A stretch of DNA of 6,544 bases, from positions 1-6,544 of the forward strand of contig NVTT01000104.1 in assembly GCA_002401655.1 (NCBI GenBank). Direction: 5' to 3'. Every line of letters begins with the position of its first letter. Within the stretch, counting starts at the first letter, position 1. Of the stretch, positions 1-6,109 are shown in pieces. Both the position numbers and the translations under genes were made by a program. Source of the DNA: Gammaproteobacteria bacterium (GTDB lineage Bacteria; Pseudomonadota; Gammaproteobacteria; Enterobacterales; Kangiellaceae). Below the pieces are notes generated by a model. The model was not told the origin of the DNA. It saw nothing but the letters and a program-made list of their open reading frames with translations, and did not search any database.

Positions 1-981
1 TCCTTTAAATTTTAGCTTTTTAATAATTTCATCCATTTCAGCCTTAATTCTAGCCACTTCGGTTAGACCAAGTTTATGGATTTGTTCAGCAGTCAGATCA
101 GTTGTTGTGTAGTGAGCAATTTCTGATTGATAATATTCTGCACCATTGGGGAAGTCATAAGCTCCCAATGATTGTTTTGTGTTAGGTATATATTGTTTCT
201 CAAAATATTCAGCTAACGATCGGTAAGCCGGGAGTAGTGTTTTACCAATAACCTTTTTAGCTCGCTTTTTAATATTTTTAGCGTCCCTACTAGAAAAATG
301 CTTCGGTAGTTTTACAAAAGGTTGCCAAAATTCTGATTCTTCAACTTTTTTATTTCCAATCTGATGAATAACCTCAGTAAAACCGAGCATCACAACGGAA
401 GGCATTGAATAGCCCCTTTTTAGACCAGCATTCATATTTGCGATATTTTGATTAAAAAATTGAGGGATATTTTCAAGTCTGTCGAGATAATGGTTGTAAC
501 TATCGAGATCAGCAAATTTAGCTTGCTTAGGCAGCCAAGACATACTGGTATGAAAGCCTGAGTCTGCTAGAAATGGCAGTTGATAAGTCTTAAATTCGAT
601 TTGGCTAATATTATAACTAATCTGCTTTTCAAAAATATCGTAGTTAATTCTATTTTCAGACGTCAGGTTTTTATAAGTAATTGCCTTTAATTTAGCCAAG
701 ACACTTCGATTGCTTTTTAACCTTGTTAAGTAAGCTTTTTCAGATACGTCCATCAAAGCCGAAGGTTCACTCATATCACCATAAGAATTAGCCGAAACAG
801 GATTGTCTTTTAACCGACTTTGCCACTCTTTTTCAAATAATTCCGTCAGATTCTCATCAAAATTAAGGTTTTCCATTGATTGGCTTATAGAGAAACCTAT
901 TGAAAAACTAATTAAACAAAATTTTAATAATAGTTTTAGTGATTTAGACTGGTTTTTATGATTAAAGGTGGTCAAATTCAT
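1..981 (-). CDS. DUF885 family exported protein, N-terminal part (3' end cut by window edge)
   Basis: An open frame of 327 codons runs from ATG at 981 to the left edge with no stop, so this is the N-terminal part of a longer protein. DUF885 proteins are usually near 600 residues and carry an HExxPGHH-like metal-binding motif in the C-terminal half, which would lie outside this window. The start is supported by AGGA six bases upstream. Residues 1-35 look like a Sec signal peptide: Lys and Asn at the front, then a hydrophobic run LLLKFCLISFSIGF. The Cys at 22 does not sit in a good lipobox. Family features include PNGAEYY (278-284), then HYTTTDLT and EQIHKLGLTEVARIKAEM near the visible end. Members are generally predicted zinc peptidases or hydrolases outside the cytoplasm; the substrate is unknown. 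It is divergent from the NRPS gene, and nothing in its sequence links it to that pathway. Confidence 0.85.
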   Translation of the reverse strand, partial: MNLTTFNHKNQSKSLKLLLKFCLISFSIGFSISQSMENLNFDENLTELFEKEWQSRLKDNPVSANSYGDMSEPSALMDVSEKAYLTRLKSNRSVLAKLKAITYKNLTSENRINYDIFEKQISYNISQIEFKTYQLPFLADSGFHTSMSWLPKQAKFADLDSYNHYLDRLENIPQFFNQNIANMNAGLKRGYSMPSVVMLGFTEVIHQIGNKKVEESEFWQPFVKLPKHFSSRDAKNIKKRAKKVIGKTLLPAYRSLAEYFEKQYIPNTKQSLGAYDFPNGAEYYQSEIAHYTTTDLTAEQIHKLGLTEVARIKAEMDEIIKKLKFKG

Positions 982-987
982 GTTTAA

Positions 988-991
988 TCCT
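988..991 (-). promoter_or_regulatory. Ribosome binding site of the DUF885 gene
   Basis: AGGA on the minus strand, six bases before the ATG at 981. This fixes the start just ahead of the signal peptide. I saw no convincing sigma70 -35/-10 pair for this gene in the region to the right. Confidence 0.7.
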
Positions 992-1030
992 GATAGTTTG
1001 ATTCTTACTTAATAGTTACATAGATTAAAA

Positions 1031-1059
1031 TTGCTTTCCACAAAGAGCGTGTTTATACT
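1031..1059 (+). promoter_or_regulatory. Candidate sigma70 promoter for the NRPS-hydrolase operon
   Basis: TTGCTT (1031-1036) and TATACT (1054-1059) are separated by 17 bases. The -10 matches the consensus at five of six positions; the -35 matches only in its first three. Transcription would start near 1066, leaving a leader of about 100 bases that contains the 18-bp tandem repeats. In A+T-rich DNA such matches occur by chance, so this is a candidate only. Confidence 0.35.
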
Positions 1060-1081
1060 TTATCTTTTTGTCTGTCGCTAC

Positions 1082-1117
1082 TATAGTTACAACCATAAAT
1101 ATAGTTACAATCATAAA
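1082..1117. repeat. Tandem 18-bp direct repeat upstream of the NRPS gene
   Basis: Two head-to-tail copies, TATAGTTACAACCATAAA (1082-1099) and TATAGTTACAATCATAAA (1100-1117), differ at one base (C1093 against T1111). The first nine bases of the shifted unit, ATAGTTACA, occur a third time at 1012-1020 in the same intergenic region. Repeated sites like these between divergent genes are often operator sites for a regulator, but no regulator gene is in the window and I do not recognise the motif. They could also be a simple slippage duplication. Confidence 0.8.
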
Positions 1118-1131
1118 AACAAAACCAACAA

Positions 1132-1145
1132 CCTCTAATTATAGG
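1132..1145. repeat. Imperfect 14-bp palindrome just before the NRPS ribosome binding site
   Basis: CCTCTAATTATAGG has 7-bp arms with one mismatch around a TAATTA centre. It ends five bases before the AAAGGAG ribosome binding site. It could be a weak operator or a small leader hairpin; it may be chance, given its short arms and A+T content. Confidence 0.3.
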
Positions 1146-1150
1146 GATTT

Positions 1151-1157
1151 AAAGGAG
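1151..1157 (+). promoter_or_regulatory. Ribosome binding site of the NRPS gene
   Basis: AAAGGAG, eight bases before the ATG at 1166. It is a strong Shine-Dalgarno match and decides the start; the condensation domain begins within the next 20 residues, as expected. Confidence 0.85.
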
Positions 1158-1165
1158 TATCCTAG

Positions 1166-4100
1166 ATGACAGAAGAACATCAAACAGAAGATGTTTATCA
1201 TCTATCCAATTTACCAAAAAACCAACTTTGGTTTTGGATTGGACAAAACCTAGAGCCCGATACCCCTTTTTTCAATATGCCTATGGCCTTGACCATTCAA
1301 GGAGAAGTCGATCCTGTACGTTTTGCCCACGCATTCCAACAAGTGGTTAACAAAGCCGATGCATTAAGAACCATTATAAAACTCAATAACGGAGTACCAC
1401 AGCGGGTCGTTCTAGATAAGCTTGACTATCAGGTTGAATTTTTGGACTTCAGTAATAATCTAGATCCTCAAAAGGCCTTTGATGAATGGGCAACACCACG
1501 TTGTAAAGAAATATTTGATCTAGAGAAAAGACTCTTTGATTCTGTTTTAGTCAAACTAGGTGATAATCAGGTGATGTGGTATTGGTGCCAGCATCACCTT
1601 ATTTGTGATGGTTGGTCAACTGCGTTGGTTTATCGATATGTTTCTGAATTTTATGAAAAGAGTTTTAATGAAGATATAGAAGAATTGCCTGACTTTCCTT
1701 CTTTTGAGGGATATGTTGATAGAGAGCAAGAATATAGAGAATCAAAAGCCCATCAGCAGTCTAAGGCACACTGGGAAAAGGTGCTTTCTGAACCTTTAGA
1801 TACACTTAATTTTTATGGACGTACTTCTCGTGATCACGGCGTCAATAAAGCGATTAGAATGACTCGAGATTTAGGTGTTGATAGAACTAATGCGATTAAA
1901 GCACTATGTAAACAAAAACCATTTAAATCCTTGTCTCCACATCTATCCACTTTTCAGTTAATTTCAACCTGCTTACTAGCATACCTCTATCGAATAACGG
2001 GTAATGAAGATTTAGCGTTAGGGACTTTATATCACAATAGAGCCACACCCGATGATAAAAATACGGTTGGCTTTTTTATGGAAACGGCACCGTTAAGAGT
2101 CAGTGCCACTGCCGAAGATACCTTTGAGTCGCTGTATAAAAAGACAAAGCGTACCAGTATGGAAGTAATGCGTCACTATCGCTATGCGCCTGGTAACCCG
2201 ATGAATAATAGGGCGTATGACGTAGCAATAAATTATAACAACGCTTCTTATCCACCCTTTGCAGGAATGCCGATGTCATTGCATTGGTTACACACTGGCG
2301 CTTGGTATTCCCATGAGCCTTTAGCCATTCAAATCCATGATTTTGATGGTACAGGCACTTTAACCATTGCCTTTGATTTTAATGTGGGCGTATTTGATGA
2401 AGAAACTCGCGAAAGAGCGATTGAACATTTCTTTAAATGTATCGATGCCTTTATTGACAATCCGACGGGGTCAATCACTGACTTTAATATTTTAACCGAT
2501 AAAGAAAACCAGTTAATCAACGGGCCATTTAGAGCTCAAAAGGGATTTGAAATACCCGATGTTTGCTTGCATCAATTATTTGAGCAACAGGCAAAATTAA
2601 CACCTGATAATATTGCGGTTTACAATCAAGATGTGAGTTACAGTTACAAAGAATTATTAGAGCGAGTCGAAAAGCTTTCAGCTTATTTAAAACTGAAAGG
2701 CGTACAAATAGATGCGCCAGTTGGTTTATCTATGAGCAAACATCCGGATATGATTGTAGCGATGTTAGCCATATTAAAAGCCGGCGGTGGTTATGTTCCT
2801 CTTGATCCTGCTTATCCCAATGAACGATTAGATTACATGATCAAAGATTCTGGTATTCAATTTTTACTGACACAAAAGAAACTATTAGACAATTTACCCG
2901 CGCACCAATGCTCAATCATTTTACTGGATTCTGATTGGAGTGAAATTAACAATACCGATTTAGATTCATCACAGTTATCAGAATGTCCCGATCCAAAGCC
3001 TAATAATCTTGCTTATGTCATCTACACCTCGGGGTCAACCGGAGATGCGAAAGGTGTCATGATTGAACATCAGTCTATCGTTAACTATACCATTGCTGCA
3101 AAAGAAGCCTTTGGTTTTTGTGAACAAGACAAAATGTTGCAATTTGCATCCATTAGCTTTGATACTGCCGGTGAAGAAATTTATCCCACATTGATTAGCG
3201 GAGGCACTCTTTGTCTCGCTGATGATTCTATGCTTGGTAGTGCTAAAGAATTTTTAAAAGCCTGTGAACGCGAAAAAATTACATTTTTAGATTTACCCAC
3301 GGCATTTTGGCATCAAATCACCGCTTCGATTATTGAAGATAAACTCACACTGCCCTCCTCTATTCGAAATGTTATTATCGGCGGAGAGCGAGCTCAACCT
3401 CAAGCGGTTGCTAATTGGATTGAAAGCGTTAAGACAACACAAACAGAAGGCTCCGACAAAATAGAAGCTAAGCTAATCAACACTTATGGTCCAACAGAAT
3501 GTACCATCGTCAGTAGTTATTGTGACTTAAACGCCGATAATACGAATAGAGAGCAAGAAGCACCGATTGGTTTACCGGTCAAAAATTTATATGCCTACGT
3601 GTTAGACAAGAATATGCAACCCGTTGCTTTAGGCGTAACTGGTGAACTTCATATGGGCGGGGTAGGATTAGCTAGAGGTTATCTCGGAAAACCTGAAATG
3701 ACCGAAGAAAAATTTATTGCCGATCCTTTCTCAAATAACTCCGCGAGCAAATTATACAAAACAGGCGATTTAGTTAGGTTTAGAGAAGATGGATTATTAG
3801 AGTATCGTGATAGAGCCGACGATCAAGTGAAAATTCGTGGATTTCGAATTGAAGTCGGTGAAGTTGAAAGTGCGCTTCTCAAGATAGAAGAAATTGAACA
3901 AGGTATCATCAACGTCCATGAAGATGAAAATAAAAACAAACAATTAATTGCTTACTACGTTCCTTTTACTGACACAAATTTAAACGCATCACTGATCCGT
4001 TCTTCACTTAAACAATCTCTACCTGACTATATGTTACCTCAACATTATATCCAGTTGGATGAAATTCCGATGACAGCTAATGGCAAAATAAACCGAAAAG

Positions 4101-5254
4101 CTTTGCCTGAACCTAATATGGAAGATAATGATAACGAGCGCGATGTTATTCCACTTGAAACCAATGCACAAAATAAAATTGCAAAAATATGGTTAACGTT
4201 GCCGAATATCAATCAAGTAGGTTTGTATGATAACTTTTTTGATATTGGTGGCGACTCCCTGTTGATGATGCAAGTTATTTCAGGCTTGGAGCGAGAACTG
4301 CAATTCAAATCGAATCCAAGAATGTTAGTTTCCTTAAACTTAGCTCAACTTGCCAGTGAATTGGAATCGCAACATCCTCAATTAAAGTCAGAAAAAATTA
4401 AGCCGTCTGAGAAAAAGCAAATAGCATCAAACGATGGAGATAAAGCGACCCCTTTCTTTATCCGATCGTTAAATAAACATTTATTTGCGTATTACCATAA
4501 GCCAACAAGTCATGCGCCAACAGGTCATGCTCCTAGCAAGCAGTCATCTAAGAAAGAACAAGCAATCCTTCTTTGTTACCCAACAGGGCAAGAATATCTT
4601 CGTATTTTTAGATGCTTTAAACTATTAACCAAACGATTAACCGATTTAGGCTTTCACGTTTTACGTTTTGATTATTTTGGTACTGGAGATTCCGATGGTA
4701 ATGCAATTGATTGCAATATGGATATTTGGACTCATAATATTAATGACGCCATTGAACAATTGAAAAGCAAGTCTGGACTAAATGAAGTTTCTATTTTGGG
4801 TTTACGCTTAGGCGCTAACTTAGCCAATAAAGCAGCGGCAAACAGAACGGATATCGGCACTATTATAAACTGGGATCCGATTATCGATGGCGAATCAAAT
4901 CTTGCAAGTCTAAAAACAATGCACAGAGAAATGTTAGTTGATAAGGATAGATTTTACATTAAACGCGACTCAAACGAATGTGATAAAAGTGAATTAATTG
5001 GTTTTAATTATTCAGAGCAACTACTACAAGAGCTGCAGAATATAAAGTCAACAGATTGGTCAAAAGAAATGCAAAGCAAGCACCACGTTATTTTCTCTAA
5101 CAATAAACAACAACATAATAATAGTGCATCAGATAAATTCAACAACTCTGACACCTTTGATACGTCACTATCGTGGACAGATACCGAGCAGATTGAGACG
5201 TCTGTTGCCCCTCAAACAATTATCTCCCATATTTGTAAAGAGCTTTTAAAATGA
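1166..5254 (+). CDS. Single-module NRPS: condensation, adenylation, carrier and alpha/beta-hydrolase-like domains
   Basis: This 1362-residue cytosolic enzyme should activate one amino or related acid as its adenylate, load it on a phosphopantetheine arm and condense it with an unknown donor. The condensation domain (about 10-440) has ALRT (66-69), an intact catalytic HHLICDG (143-149), HNR (290-292) and GFF (302-304). The adenylation domain (about 465-990) has LKAGGGYVPLDPAYP (537-551), YTSGSTGDAKG (620-630), FDTAGEE (665-671), NTYGPTE (772-778), YKTGD (864-868), RGFRIEVGEVE (891-901) and K974 in NGKINRK. The carrier domain (about 1000-1068) has GGDS with the attachment Ser at 1031. After a polar linker, residues about 1095-1362 form a hydrolase-like domain: CYPTGQEYLR (1137-1146), RFDYFGTGDS (1167-1176), GLRLGA (1212-1217) and WDP (1236-1238). 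Arg1214 replaces the usual nucleophile, and no clear catalytic His is visible in the polar C-terminal tail. No epimerase or standard thioesterase is seen. Any donor and the phosphopantetheinyl transferase must be encoded elsewhere. Confidence 0.93.
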   Translation: MTEEHQTEDVYHLSNLPKNQLWFWIGQNLEPDTPFFNMPMALTIQGEVDPVRFAHAFQQVVNKADALRTIIKLNNGVPQRVVLDKLDYQVEFLDFSNNLDPQKAFDEWATPRCKEIFDLEKRLFDSVLVKLGDNQVMWYWCQHHLICDGWSTALVYRYVSEFYEKSFNEDIEELPDFPSFEGYVDREQEYRESKAHQQSKAHWEKVLSEPLDTLNFYGRTSRDHGVNKAIRMTRDLGVDRTNAIKALCKQKPFKSLSPHLSTFQLISTCLLAYLYRITGNEDLALGTLYHNRATPDDKNTVGFFMETAPLRVSATAEDTFESLYKKTKRTSMEVMRHYRYAPGNPMNNRAYDVAINYNNASYPPFAGMPMSLHWLHTGAWYSHEPLAIQIHDFDGTGTLTIAFDFNVGVFDEETRERAIEHFFKCIDAFIDNPTGSITDFNILTDKENQLINGPFRAQKGFEIPDVCLHQLFEQQAKLTPDNIAVYNQDVSYSYKELLERVEKLSAYLKLKGVQIDAPVGLSMSKHPDMIVAMLAILKAGGGYVPLDPAYPNERLDYMIKDSGIQFLLTQKKLLDNLPAHQCSIILLDSDWSEINNTDLDSSQLSECPDPKPNNLAYVIYTSGSTGDAKGVMIEHQSIVNYTIAAKEAFGFCEQDKMLQFASISFDTAGEEIYPTLISGGTLCLADDSMLGSAKEFLKACEREKITFLDLPTAFWHQITASIIEDKLTLPSSIRNVIIGGERAQPQAVANWIESVKTTQTEGSDKIEAKLINTYGPTECTIVSSYCDLNADNTNREQEAPIGLPVKNLYAYVLDKNMQPVALGVTGELHMGGVGLARGYLGKPEMTEEKFIADPFSNNSASKLYKTGDLVRFREDGLLEYRDRADDQVKIRGFRIEVGEVESALLKIEEIEQGIINVHEDENKNKQLIAYYVPFTDTNLNASLIRSSLKQSLPDYMLPQHYIQLDEIPMTANGKINRKALPEPNMEDNDNERDVIPLETNAQNKIAKIWLTLPNINQVGLYDNFFDIGGDSLLMMQVISGLERELQFKSNPRMLVSLNLAQLASELESQHPQLKSEKIKPSEKKQIASNDGDKATPFFIRSLNKHLFAYYHKPTSHAPTGHAPSKQSSKKEQAILLCYPTGQEYLRIFRCFKLLTKRLTDLGFHVLRFDYFGTGDSDGNAIDCNMDIWTHNINDAIEQLKSKSGLNEVSILGLRLGANLANKAAANRTDIGTIINWDPIIDGESNLASLKTMHREMLVDKDRFYIKRDSNECDKSELIGFNYSEQLLQELQNIKSTDWSKEMQSKHHVIFSNNKQQHNNSASDKFNNSDTFDTSLSWTDTEQIETSVAPQTIISHICKELLK
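1193..2485 (+). other. Condensation (C) domain of the NRPS
   Basis: Covers about residues 10-440. The His-His-x3-Asp-Gly active site is complete, so the domain is expected to be active. As it is the first domain of the only module, it may be a starter-type C domain that takes an acyl donor such as acyl-CoA or acyl-carrier protein, or it may receive a substrate from a protein encoded elsewhere. I cannot place the subtype by eye. Confidence 0.88.
2558..4135 (+). other. Adenylation (A) domain of the NRPS
   Basis: Covers about residues 465-990. Aligned by eye to the GrsA pocket positions, the ten specificity residues read D666, T667, E670, D709, I737, G739, T773, I781, V782, K974. D666 and K974 are the usual amino- and carboxylate-contacting residues, which supports an alpha-amino acid substrate. 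Two acidic residues (E670, D709) could suit a basic side chain. However, the FDxxxEEI and LDLPTAFWH contexts may be common to a whole branch of A domains, so the substrate remains open. Confidence 0.85.
4163..4370 (+). other. Peptidyl carrier protein (PCP) domain of the NRPS
   Basis: Covers about residues 1000-1068. DNFFDIGGDSLL is a standard carrier core motif; Ser1031 should take the 4'-phosphopantetheine. The codon for this Ser is TCC at 4256-4258. Confidence 0.9.
4448..5251 (+). other. C-terminal alpha/beta-hydrolase-like domain of the NRPS, Arg at the nucleophile elbow
   Basis: Covers about residues 1095-1362. The order of motifs (TPFFIRS, CYPTGQEY, HVLRFDYFGTGDSDG, SILGLRLGANLA, WDPIIDG) fits what I remember of the proteins called exosortase A system-associated hydrolase 2. 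The nucleophile elbow is G-L-R-L-G, with Arg1214 where Ser or Cys is expected. It is therefore probably not a classical thioesterase; a binding, docking or non-hydrolytic role is an inference. The last 70 residues are rich in Asn, Ser, Thr and Asp and look poorly structured. Confidence 0.75.
5237..5242 (+). promoter_or_regulatory. Ribosome binding site of the downstream hydrolase, inside the NRPS gene
   Basis: AAAGAG lies eight bases before the ATG at 5251, within the last codons of the NRPS. Together with the ATGA stop-start overlap it supports this start and translational coupling. Confidence 0.55.
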
Positions 5255-6084
5255 ACGAAAAAATAATTCAATTTGGTGACAATCAAAATTTAATTGGGAT
5301 CTTATCTTCACCTGAATCGATTCAAAAGGATAAACCTATATTTATTTTTGTGAATTCAGGTTTATTGCATCGAGTAGGCCCTTTTCGAATTTACGTAGCA
5401 ACCGCACGTGAACTAGCAAAACAACAATTCACTTCTTTAAGAATGGATTTATCCGGAAAAGGAGATAGTTTAGCCAAACAAAATAGTTTAAGTCTAAAAG
5501 AAAATACTAATCAAGATATTATTGATGCAATGGATTATCTACAAGAGAGTACGGGTGTGTCTCAATTTGTGGTTTGTGGAATTTGTACAGGAGCTGATAA
5601 TGCTTATGAAATAGCATTTAGTGATGAACGTATTAAGGGTGTTATTCCAATCGACGGATATGCTTATCCCACAGCAAAATTTCACTTTAAAAAATTGTGT
5701 TTACGTTTAACCAATTCTAATAGCTGGACAAATCTAGCTAGTAAATTTCTACCATTTCTTGCTAAAACTGATGTCAAAACATCTCGACTTAATAAATCAG
5801 ATGTTACTATGAACTATAAAATGCTCTTTCCAGAAAAATCCGTGTTTGAAAATAATCTATCACAAGCACTCAACAGAGGCTCAAAATTCTTAGTTATTTT
5901 TACCGGCGGTTGGTATATGTTTTACAATTATAAACAACAATTTAAAAATGCCATTGGTGATTTATTTTCAGAAGATAAAATTAAAGTAGAACATAATGAA
6001 AAAAGCGATCACACTTTCATTCTTCAAAAAGACAAAGAGTGGTTAATTTCTACCATAGTGAATTGGGCAAAAAACAATTTTTAA
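5251..6084 (+). CDS. Alpha/beta hydrolase with Cys nucleophile, partner of the NRPS
   Basis: A 277-residue soluble protein of alpha/beta-hydrolase fold without a signal peptide. Visible features are NSG near the first strand (35-37, probable oxyanion region), HRVGPFRIYV (40-49), LRMDLSGKGDS (63-73), the nucleophile elbow GICTGAD (110-116) with Cys112, VIPIDGYAYP (131-140), and SDHTF with His254 as the likely catalytic His. The catalytic acid is not clear to me. The pattern fits what I remember of exosortase A system-associated hydrolase 1 and relatives, where Cys sits at this position. The start overlaps the NRPS stop by 4 bp (ATGA), so the two proteins are probably made together. It may release, transfer or proofread the thioester on the NRPS carrier domain; that is inference from position and fold. 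A general esterase is possible but less likely in this coupled setting. Confidence 0.85.
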   Translation: MNEKIIQFGDNQNLIGILSSPESIQKDKPIFIFVNSGLLHRVGPFRIYVATARELAKQQFTSLRMDLSGKGDSLAKQNSLSLKENTNQDIIDAMDYLQESTGVSQFVVCGICTGADNAYEIAFSDERIKGVIPIDGYAYPTAKFHFKKLCLRLTNSNSWTNLASKFLPFLAKTDVKTSRLNKSDVTMNYKMLFPEKSVFENNLSQALNRGSKFLVIFTGGWYMFYNYKQQFKNAIGDLFSEDKIKVEHNEKSDHTFILQKDKEWLISTIVNWAKNNF

Positions 6085-6109
6085 AATAGAATCACTAAAA
6101 ACAGATCTT

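Noticed and set aside
991..1060. Sigma70 promoter for the DUF885 gene on the minus strand
   Set aside because: The best -10-like hexamers lack a -35 element at acceptable spacing, so no specific site is proposed.
1082..1117. CRISPR array or Pho box
   Set aside because: The copies are contiguous without spacers, so not CRISPR. The 18-bp unit does not match the 11-bp CTGTCAT-type periodicity of Pho boxes.
2329..2520. 63-codon open frame on the minus strand inside the condensation domain region
   Set aside because: It is antisense to a clearly conserved NRPS reading frame and shows no recognisable domain.
4448..5251. Standard NRPS thioesterase domain
   Set aside because: The usual GxSxG motif is absent; the elbow is GLRLG, and the surrounding motifs fit a different alpha/beta-hydrolase group.
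6078..6109. Rho-independent terminator between the convergent hydrolase and moaB genes
   Set aside because: Only A and T runs are present; I found no GC-bearing stem, so a terminator cannot be supported.
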